Assembly: GCA_004325065.1 (NCBI GenBank)
Contig: PITI01000030.1
Coordinates: 1-32,298 of the forward strand
Direction: 5' to 3'
DNA from: Hamiltosporidium magnivora
Lineage: Eukaryota; Microsporidia; Dubosqiidae
Length of the DNA: 32,298 nucleotides
Shown one piece after another: positions 23,701 through 32,298 of the stretch (the stretch's first letter is position 1; the number at the start of each line of letters is the position of its first letter). The notes beneath the pieces are model-generated. The model saw only the letters and a list, made by a program, of their open reading frames with translations. It had not been told where the DNA came from and did not search any database. A program made the position numbers and the translations under genes.

Positions 23701-26700
23701 GCGTCTAAAATTTTTGATCACAGAGCTTGCTATCAATTTATAATAATTCAAATTTTAATTCTAAATATTTGGTTTAAATATATTATACGGGAAATGTATA
23801 TAAACTTTATATTCAACTCCTCTTTGTTGTACTTCTTTCGTATTTAGAAAACAAAAAGTTGTAAAACGAAACAACCTTGAAATTTTTTTTAGAAACAAAA
23901 AAACCAGGTATCTAAACTTTTAGATAAATTAGGGCTTCAAAAAAATCTTCCATTTTTAAATAATCAAATAGTACATTTTATCCGAAAAAACTAGGCTTTA
24001 GGTATAGGTAATACGAAATATTAATGTAATGGTAAGAATAAGAACTGTTTTATAGAAAATGGTATTCTGGAAATTACTAGATTACTGAGAAAATTTCGAT
24101 TCCTTCGCTAAAAATTATTTTATGGAGATGATCATTATTAGCATTGGTAAAACAAAAATTTGTAAATTTCTGCGAAAAAATATCTTTAATATACAAACTT
24201 AACACAAAATTTAAGCATTAAATGCTGCTATTGTTTAGTTATCTTTTAAAACATAAAATAATAAAAGTAAGGTCAATATCTCTGTTTAATAAATGCATAT
24301 AGAGTTTGTACAAAAAATTGAATATAGAAAGCAAATACTACATGTAATTTTCTTCTATAAAGAAAATTGTATACTATTAAACCCGGATTATTTTAAAGAT
24401 TAGATGATTTTTATATAAATTAAGTAATTCGGCTTAACGTTAGAGTGTCGATCTAAAACATTGTCTTTTGATTTATTAGCTCTACATATTGCCGGTATAT
24501 ACGTTTTTAAATACATGTTTATCATCAAGTTTAGAAAAAAATTTATGAAATTTTATTTGAAGAATGTAAAAAGATCTTAAAAGCAAATAAATTTTTATAC
24601 ACTAAGTTTTTTTGTTCTTTCTAATTTGGATAGCCTTCCAGACCATGAAAAAATGCCGAATTTTATGAATTAATAAAACTGATTAAAAAATATATCAATC
24701 CTTATCAACTATCTATGGCGAAATATATCTCAAAAATAGATAGTTGGTGGTGTATGTAAGAACTTTCTAATATTATAAGGAGAAAGCTAATATAAAAAGA
24801 CAAATTATATAGTATAATGCTACAAAAATTTTTGAATTAAAGTAAACTAAAAGTTTTATAAGAAGAAATTTAGTTTCATTCTTTTTATAGTTAAGTAATA
24901 GAAACTAAATGAGTATTTCTTGAGAATTTATCTTTGGTAAACGGTAAATTACGGTTTTCAAAATATACTAGTTGCATATTGTGTCATCGAAAAAATATTT
25001 TTTGAAGTCACTAAATTGTTTTATAGAATCCTGACCATCAAAAAAATCACTTGCTAAAGCAATAACTTCTTACCAAAAAAACGACGAGGTAAACTACTAT
25101 TTGAGAATTTTTTTAAAAATAAACATTAGGCGCGTGAAATCTTTTAATAAGCCGAAAATTATAATAAAAAATAAATAACTTAATTCAGCATGATTTGAGG
25201 GCAGAAAACGAAATAAGAAACCTCCTCATAAGGAGTAACCCAACTCTATAATTTTAGGGTATTTTGTCATAAAATCTTAATGTTTCTTCCTTGAAAATAT
25301 ACAAAAAATATTTTGGTTAAGAAATATTTTATATATCCAATCTTTGACAAATACATTTATCATAAAAATATAATTTTTTTTTCTACTTTTAGACTACATT
25401 GCGCGTGAACATAAGTCTTTTAACGACAAAAAATAAAAAAACTTTTACTATTAAACTAATTTGGCTTTGTTTTCAAATAATATCGGTTAAACTAGAAATA
25501 AAAGACGCGATTTATATGTTTTCTGCAATAAATATCTATTTTTTAGCAGAAGTTTGTAAAATGTTTATGTGCATTTGTTCTGTATAGCTGATATGTGTAT
25601 CCTGTCTAACTTTTAGTATATTATTTTATAAAATTCCAAATTTGGAAAATCCAAAAATAAATTGAACTTATGAATTATTAATAATAGGGTTGCCTGGAGC
25701 TTTATACATAGAAAAATATTATGATCTTCATATATTAAATCAGACGGTTTTTCTGTTGCAATTTAAGTGCCTATGTAAATATATATTTTATTTTCAAAAA
25801 AAAGCTATATTTTGAACATGGGCTTTTTCGATAAATTACACAACCGTTCAATATGTTTTTATGTTTAAAAACTATATGTACTTGATTTGCTAACTAATCA
25901 ATTTAAATCGAATGACGAGTTAGTCCGCTACTTTAATTAAATGATCCGAACAAAAATAAAATAAAATTAGGAAAGATTCTCTATATTCCTAAATTAACAT
26001 TTTAGAAATCCCGGAAGGTCCTTATCTTGATCTTATTTTAGGTAAAATATACATTCATTTCACAAAAGAAAAATATTTTTGGGCATCATAGGATGCGCGA
26101 AAAATATGAGGTAATTTTCCCCGAGAAAATGTTTTCTTGAATGCTCATAATTTCAGGCATACATAGCAAGGCCGCTCATACCAGATACAGAAGAGTTCTT
26201 TACATGATATGTAACTCGGTGTATGACATATTTGTTTATAGGCAAATGAAAAAGAAAAATTTTCAAATTAAGTTAGGTATAACTTAGTTTTTTAAAATAA
26301 AAATACTATAAGCATAAATTAGAAGTCATAGCTAAACAAGCTTGCACGTTTTACTTATCAACAAATATGTTGCAGTTAAAAATCAGTGCGGTTTTTAAAT
26401 TCTGACCCTAATTTAGTAGAATTTATCAGTTGATTTAATTTTTTCTTCAAATTTTTCCCTAATGAAATTTTTTATTCAACATACCAATTCACTTACTTTT
26501 AAGGTAAATATTTTTTCTATAAGAACATAGAATAGTTTTAAAAATTTAAATTTTATAGTTTGAAAATACTAAGTAAATAAATTATTATGATTATTTCATA
26601 ATATAAGCAAAATATAGAATAATTTATTTTATATTTGTCTGGTAAAAAATGTTTTTATAATGTTTTAAAATAAACTTATATCTTGTAAAAAAATATTAAG

Positions 26701-26803
26701 CCAGTTCTTCAATTTATTGCTAAAAAATAAGCATAAATTGTTAATCTAATTTAATTTTTGGTTAGAATATTTGATAGGGGCATAGTTAGTCTAGTAACAT
26801 ATT

Positions 26804-26986
26804 TTAAGATACTAGATTCGTTTCGTTATAATCCGGACTAAATAAACAACATTGGAGTTTTGTGAATTCGCTAAAATGTGTGTGGTTGAGACCAAAGTTG
26901 ATTATATACAATATTTCGATACTGCCTTTTGTTCTAACAAATATATTTCCGCTGTTTCGATATATTTGGAAAGTTTTAAAATACAT
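26804..26986 (-). other. 60-codon ATG open frame, unrecognised, probably chance
   Basis: This ATG-initiated minus-strand frame ends in TAA. Composition is about 30% G+C, a little above background, and the translation is mixed (YRNSGNIFVRTKGSIE near the start, then NHTHFSEFTKLQCCLF). It has no recognisable domain, signal peptide or membrane helix. It could be a fossil exon or chance. Confidence 0.18.
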
Positions 26987-27246
26987 TAAACCTCACCTAA
27001 AAATTTTATTTAAAGCATACTGAACAAATGAAGGGCCTGTGTTCTATAATTTCTAGAATAAATTTCAAATTAACCTGAAAAAAACACTTATTTAGAAAAT
27101 ATGGATTTTTATAAGAGAAAGTAGACAGATATTGACGACATACAGGTTAAAAAATGTTTTAAATCCAATGAAATTTTCGTATGGTAAGTTTTCTATATAA
27201 TTTTTGGAATAAATAAAAATCTATGTTCGAGAAATATCCCTAACGA

Positions 27247-27390
27247 ATGATCATTAAAAATTAACACAATACTCTATACAAACTAAAATTGAGAAAATTG
27301 AAGTTTTATCTGCTGCGAGTGCAAATGATTGGTTATCTCGCAAAGAATACATGCGAGATTTTGCCGCGGAGTTAAACCTTCCTTGATAAA
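27247..27390 (+). pseudogene. possible gene fossil in a G+C-richer island
   Basis: The stretch 27300-27390 is about 43% G+C. A plus frame is open for about 43 codons and contains VLSAASANDWLSRKEYMRDF and AAELNLP before TGA TAA. The composition (Ala, Asp, Glu, Trp, Arg) is unlike the AT-rich background. It ends where the G+C drops, and the same frame then picks up stops. Both minus-strand alternatives are also open here, one for over 50 codons, so strand and frame are uncertain. I do not recognise the protein. A transposon-encoded structural or DNA-binding protein is only a guess, prompted by the integrase fossil 1.3 kb away, which lies on the other strand. Confidence 0.25.
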
Positions 27391-28439
27391 TAAACTGGCT
27401 GGTGGTTAAAAAAACGTTTATCCTGCTCATTTAGCAATCAAATATCGAAGGAACGAATCTAATCAATTGCATTTTTCTTATAGATTTCGCATATGAAAGC
27501 TACATTTCTATAAAAAAAATGTGCGGATATAGTTAAACCGAAAAGGAATTGTCTTTATCCATTAGTAGATTTTTACATATAAGCGCAGTCTATATTTACA
27601 ACATGAAAACTTATGTCTAAATTTAAAGATTGAATTGTTGAAGTTTTCAATGAAATATTGCTTATATTTGTAATTTCGAGAGGATTTTTTTTGTTTTGTT
27701 TAAAAAAATGTGTGAACATTCGATAATTTGGTTTTCTAGATAGTTAAAATATATTTTTTTAGTAAAAGATATACATAATCGTAATATATGTTTTAATTAC
27801 GGGTTACTCGGCTATACGATGGTTTTGCAAAGCACTTTAAAAAAATTTAAGTATATCTAGTACTCAAAACTTGCAATAATCTGCTCTGCTAAATGGTTAA
27901 AATGGCTTTTGATTTTTCAAGTTTTTCTCTAAAAACTCAAATGGTTGTATAAAGTGTTTTTGTTTGCGATTTCTTCTTTGTTAACTTTGAGAAATTACGT
28001 TTTTTTCGAGCTAATATCTGTCTCTACACACAATTTCTTTTGATATTCTCGATTTGCTTTATTTAAGTGTGTTGCTTATCTGATTTATACAAAACTCTTT
28101 ATATCAATTTCTTTAAGCTTTTTTTACTAATTAAATCAAAACAAGATCAGAAAATAAAACATGAAAACGGATGAAGTTTTGTTAATACATTTCTTATTTA
28201 CTGTTTTAAGATTTTCAAGTTAACTATGAAAGATGTAGTTACAACATATCAATTAGATGAATAAGATCTTAATCTGTACATTGTCTTAACGTTTAACCAA
28301 AGCTGTAATCTAAAATTTGGTCAGTGAATTTTGTCTTTATTTCTAAATTGACAGCTGTTTAAATTAGATAGTGTTTATTGTCGCACCCATATGTAGAGGT
28401 TACCCATATAGTGAGACGTTTGCTCATATACGAGCTTGT
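27391..28439. other. AT-rich stretch without a supportable gene
   Basis: No repeat, RNA gene or recognisable protein was seen between the G+C island and the purine tract. The frame from the upstream island continues with interspersed TAA/TAG to about 27620, at no less than random stop density. Confidence 0.5.
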
Positions 28440-28635
28440 ACAAAGTAACAATAAATCAAAAGGAAAAGAAAAAAATATAAACGAGAAAAAAAGGAGAAAT
28501 AATGTGAAAAAAACTGTAGAAAAGAGAAAAAAAATAAAAAAGCGAAAAAAGGAAATAAAAAGAAAAACGGTAATAGAAAAAGAAATTATAATAAAGAAAA
28601 AAGGAAATGAAAGGGAATATAAAGAAGAATTATAG
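28440..28635 (+). repeat. purine-strand low-complexity tract
   Basis: For about 190 bases the plus strand is almost all A and G (runs such as AAAGGAAAAGAAAAAAA and GAAAAAAAGGAGAAA), with only a few isolated pyrimidines. As a by-product, a plus frame from 28378 to 28635 is open and encodes a Lys/Glu/Arg-rich chain (NINEKKRRNNVKKTVEKRKK and similar). It starts at a TTG and has no domain. Purine tracts cannot make TAA, TAG or TGA without a T, so the open frame needs no coding explanation. The tract lies just past the 3' end of the minus-strand integrase fossil and is pyrimidine-rich in that element's sense, the wrong polarity for a retroelement polypurine tract. Confidence 0.75.
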
Positions 28636-28663
28636 GAACAACAATCTTAATTTTTTGGTTTCT

Positions 28664-29970
28664 TTAGTATATTTTTAGAGACAACTTATGATATTCCGTG
28701 ATCTTTTTCATTACGGACTCTAAAACTTCAGAGCCGACTCTCTCTATAGCAACCCAGCTTCCTTTTTATAAAAGCAATCTATTTTGTTTTTTGGTGTCAA
28801 TTCATTGATATCAAAAGATCTTCGAATAAGAAATATGCCCCCTGAATTACATGCGATACCGTGGTAATGAGTATCAGCATTTTAGACTATTCTCGAAATA
28901 TAAATGTCTCCATAGTTTGTATAAACTCTATTTAACTAAAAAAAGTGCCCTGCTTTTCAGCGTGACTATAAATTGGTATGAGGCTTGTCTCTTCATGCAA
29001 TTATAAATTCGATTCAATATTAGATTCTTATTCTATAGATTCGGGAAATCTTTCACTTCTGTTGTATTGAATGTGTAAAGCAAAATCTTTATACTCGTTC
29101 GACTTCTAAATGCCTGGATTGGTAACATGTTTATTGGCCTAGTCCATGATATATTGTATTCAAATATAGTTTTATCATGAATTTCAACCCATTTTTTCGA
29201 AGCCAGAGAAGTCTTTCGCAATTTTCCTTATTACTCTTTTATTGACTTTTTCAACTTAGCCTTAGTTTTAAGGATGTCATGATCTTCCTCTTACAAACTT
29301 AACGTTATGTAAACTTATAAATTCTATAAAACGGAAATGTTGAATCCTCTGCCGTTATCGCTTTGTACGATAATCGGCGCGCCTTCATATTTAAATATTT
29401 CCTCTACGGCTGATATGATGCTTTCGGCTGATGTATTTATCAATGCAAATGAAATAAAAGTTTAGAATAGCAATCAAATGTTTGTAATCCATAAATATCC
29501 GTTCTTTTCACTAGCATAATTTCTTGGAACAACATAATCTATTTGTACGATGTGCCATAGATGTCGTTATATGATGTTTGTAATTCTTGCGAATCGACAA
29601 CGTGGTTGATATCTCTTGCAGGTTAAATATTTCGAGACATATTCGACAATTTTTTCCATTTTAATCTAAATGGCTATAGTTTTAGGGTTTTCGTACATTG
29701 GCTTCTTTCTTTGTGATCAAGATGGTGATGTGCAAAATGTATAGCTTGTTGTTTTCCAAAATTGCTTTCAGCGACCGCCTCTTTTAAAACGTTTTCGCTT
29801 TCTTTATAAAACGATTTTTCATTGATTAACTTTTAATTTCTTTTTTACCTGAAAAGATAAACCAGAATGCGCATTATTTCTATCCGCTTGATATTGTTTT
29901 ATCAGTTTTATTTCTACATGATTAAAATGACTTTCATGGGATTTTATTCTTGCTCAAATTTCCCTCTAAA
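28664..29970 (-). pseudogene. decayed DDE integrase (KRBA2-like retroelement integrase)
   Basis: This is a remnant of about 435 codons of a retroviral-type integrase, the enzyme that inserts element DNA into the genome. In order on the minus strand: an N-terminal segment (HVEIKLIKQYQADRNNAHSG); a zinc-binding-like region with histidines (AIHFAHHHLDHK, 29745-29710) and CKRY at 29618-29609, where a second Cys is expected; a catalytic core with the first Asp in VQIDYV (29539-29537), the second in VQSDNG (29359-29357) and the Glu in VEKVNKR (29252-29250), a spacing of about 35 residues between the last two as in DD35E integrases; then ISWTRPINM and a C-terminal block (GGIFLIRRSFDINELTPKNK). All three catalytic residues remain. 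The gene is broken by at least five frame changes (near 29833, 29700, 29475, 29335 and 29210) and about eleven in-frame stops. No LTRs, gag or reverse transcriptase were found nearby. The KRBA2-like, microsporidian-type assignment is by pattern recall. Confidence 0.85.
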
Positions 29971-31907
29971 ACCTATATAAATTAAAAAAAAAATAAACAC
30001 TATTAGAAGCTCAACAGAAGATTAATAGAATCTAGACTTTTCACATATAAAAAAATATTTTGTGGTTCCTTATATTGGTAACTCGAAAATGTGTTCGACA
30101 TTTATTAATCTATTCTATTTTTTTTTAACTGAGCCGAATCAAAAAAATCATTAACCTAAAAGGCAAATGAAGTCATAATATGGTTACTATATATGTGTCA
30201 ATTGCAAAGACTGACCAGTTATTTTTTGGAGAATACCTTCTTTAAAAAAATCAATAAAAAATTAAAAACTACAATTATTATAATACTTAATAACTATTAT
30301 GTTAATATGTTATGAGGATTTTATTCAGATCAAATAAACTAAGTTCTGTTTAATTATTCATATCCGACCAAAAGGAGAATTTTAAATAAATTCATATGTA
30401 ACCAGACTTATTTTATCGTTGTTTCAATTTATTAGTGAAGAGGCATAATGTTTAACTAACACAATATCAAAAAATGAAATTATATCAACAGGATTGTAGA
30501 TATTTTCTAGTTTAAGGCAAAGTTTTTTGAACAAATAATATAAAATCTTATAAAAAAGTATAGCCTAGAGTACATTTGCTTTGTGTAATTATATTTTTTT
30601 ATTCTAATGATACTATTCGTGTTAAATCGAGCAAAGCTACTGGAAGTAGAAAAAACTAAATATACCTTTCAGCTTTACAAACTTAAGATTACGGTTGTGA
30701 AATTTTTATTGCTTCATTAAAATTATTTATTTTTAATTATTGAGATTTAATTCAAAAATAATGGAATTATCAGGCATATACAACTTGTTTTAAACGTTTA
30801 ATAATAAGGTATAAAGAATTTTGAGTAGATTTTTAAATATTAAATATAAACTATGTATGTATTATAAAATGTAAACGCCTTATGGATAAATCTGTTTTCC
30901 AAAAGCATCAAAAACGTTTCTTTGGTTATCCTAAGGATATCTTTAAGCAAAATTATATGTTTAATACTAATTTTATTTTAATAATTTTCGTAAGCTAAAA
31001 TAATTTTAGTTAAAAATATCTCACACAAAGCGTTTTTAAAAATTAAAAAAAGTATTGAAAAATCTCAAATAGTTTCTATTGCATATGAAAAATCTAAAAT
31101 GTTTAAATTTATACAATAATGCCAATATTATTGAGAAAAATTAAAAAAAAAATTAGAAATGTCTTGTATGATATCTTTAATTGTTATATAGTGGCATAAT
31201 TTTTTTTATGCTGCAAAATTGCGTGATTTGAATTTTAAAGTTTCGCAAGTTTTGATTTTCAAAATATTTTATTTCTCGATTTTTAGTTATTAGTCTCAAA
31301 AATTTCTTTTAATAATTTTAAATAGTAAAACAATTTTCTCTAACAAATACGAACTAATTTTAAAGTTAAATCGTTATTTTATACATACTACTAGTTGCTT
31401 TTTTATATGCAAAATCATCAGCTGGAATCGCTTACTTTGTATATATGGTCTATAAATAATATTTAGATCGCATCTACAGAATAATTATTGCCTTCTGGAG
31501 TATGATAGGAAGGAAATATATAATAGATATATAAAAGCTGATAATTATTTATTTCAAGACTGAATTATAATATTGACAAAAGTTTTTAATATGTTATATA
31601 CTAAATATTTTAGAATCTATTCCATATAGCTAGTTAAAGCTTATACTTGATAAAATCGTGTATTTCGATATTCTGCCTTATTTTTTTTGCTAAAATAGGT
31701 TGCAAAAACGCTAAAAATGCCACAGTTTTAAATAGAATCATATTTTATCTGCAATTTCTCTAAACAACCTTCGAAAATACTAGAAATATAATATTCGAAG
31801 CTAAAATAGTTTTTCTTTATGAATGATTTTAAGAAAAAAAATAATATATTTCTTGTTGCCTACTAATTTTGATTTTTTTTTAAACAATATAAATATATTA
31901 TAAGTTA
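29971..31907. other. AT-rich stretch without a supportable gene
   Basis: This is the 5' side of the integrase fossil. No reverse transcriptase, gag, LTR, RNA gene or repeat was recognised. The sequence returns to background composition within about 50 bases of the fossil. Confidence 0.6.
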
Positions 31908-32298
31908 ACATCTTCGGTTGTTCCATGGGAGTTGTTATGAGGAGGAGAAGGTTTAGGAAATAGCGACACCTTTTCTACAAATTTATTTGTAGTTTTTTAT
32001 GTAACCAGATAGCAGACCGCAGCTGAACATATAGGTAATTACCATGTAAAAGCATAAAAACAATCCGTGCTCACTCGGGTTAGAAGACTTAACAAAGAAG
32101 ATTAAAAACCATTACAAGCCGAGAGCTAATTAGCAGGTTATACCTGTTGGTATGACATTGCACTGTCTAGGTGGACCCCATGTAAATCTCTGAAATATAT
32201 CTTAGCTAGAAGTTTATTGGGTTCAGAAAGTGTAGAGTAAGTGGGAATGCTGCATAGTCTTGGGGGAGCCCAGGGGGGGCTTCGGCCTTCGATCACAC
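31908..32298 (+). repeat. dispersed repeat A, copy 3 (cut by the window end)
   Basis: It starts abruptly at ACATCTTCGG (31908), 81 bases inside the 5' limit of copy 2, and runs off the window at ATCACAC, which matches about 18464 in copy 2. It carries both conserved hairpins (31975-31992 and 32140-32153), CAGACCGCAGCTGAA, ACTCGGGTTAGAAGA and GAAATATATCTTAGCTAGAAG. Outside a variable segment it is about 90% identical to copy 2 by eye. Near the end it keeps the GAGCCCAGGGGGGCTTCGG block of copy 1, which copy 2 has altered. Confidence 0.9.

Larger units (their letters stand above)
18694..27246. other. long AT-rich stretch, only weak small frames
   Basis: No repeat, RNA gene or recognisable protein was seen in 8.5 kb. 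Weak candidates: an island at about 19190-19310 (minus) with a hairpin at 19261-19287; 22704-22823 (plus, ATG, 39 codons, starting MALDITGRFFRNQY); 25399-25587 (plus, TTG start, 62 codons); and an island at about 26060-26290 (minus) with two abutting open stretches split by one TGA. None has a known motif, and frames of this size are expected by chance at this composition. Confidence 0.5.

Noticed and set aside
25200..25260. Short CTCCT/AGGAG inverted repeat resembling a terminator or Shine-Dalgarno-like sequence
   Set aside because: It is a five-base stem in a eukaryotic-type context with no adjacent gene.
25399..25587. 62-codon plus-strand open frame
   Set aside because: It has a TTG start, background composition and no recognisable domain.
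28378..28635. 85-codon Lys/Glu/Arg-rich open frame
   Set aside because: It is a consequence of the purine-only strand, which excludes stop codons. It starts at TTG and has no domain.
29033..29221. 62-codon minus-strand frame as a separate small gene
   Set aside because: It is an internal, still-open piece of the integrase fossil (the segment with WVEIHDK and ISWTRPINM), not an independent gene.
7556..32298. Repeat A copies 2 and 3 as the two LTRs of one retrotransposon
   Set aside because: The 13.2 kb between them contains no element genes in the matching orientation, copy 3 is 5'-shortened, and copy 1 is a diverged single copy on the other strand. No TG...CA ends were seen.

Overview
This window is a 32.3 kb stretch of very AT-rich DNA (about 20-23% G+C by eye) with no intact, recognisable gene. 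The longest start-to-stop frame is 85 codons, which is what chance gives at this composition. What can be supported is repeats, one decayed integrase gene, and a few short islands of higher G+C (about 35-45%) that look like gene or transposon fossils. I found no rRNA, tRNA, CRISPR array, bacterial operon or ribosome binding site.

Organism: eukaryotic, nuclear-type, low-complexity-rich sequence. The integrase fossil (HHCC-like region, DD35E core, characteristic C-terminal block) resembles the KRBA2-like integrases I associate with microsporidia. Its extreme AT bias and lack of genes would suit a large, gene-sparse microsporidian genome such as the Edhazardia type. That assignment is inference. 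An AT-rich animal genome is the main alternative, because one repeat family (B) resembles SINE/LINE tails common in arthropods.

Layout: 1-3266 featureless AT-rich DNA; 3267-3840 a probable broken gene (minus); 3841-7555 featureless; 7556-8285 repeat A copy 1 (minus); 9752-9945 a two-unit tandem duplication; 9946-15105 mostly featureless with two weak open-frame islands; 15106-15352 and 16467-16755 an inverted pair of repeat B; 17982-18693 repeat A copy 2 (plus); 18694-27246 featureless apart from weak small frames; 27247-27390 a G+C-richer island; 28440-28635 a purine-strand tract; 28664-29970 the integrase pseudogene (minus); 29971-31907 featureless; 31908 to the window end, repeat A copy 3 (plus, running off the edge).

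The pieces do not form a pathway. The common theme is decay: mobile elements and perhaps genes have been broken by indels and by nonsense codons of the kind made by C-to-T change at Gln and Arg codons, leaving fossils in a background moving toward maximal AT.
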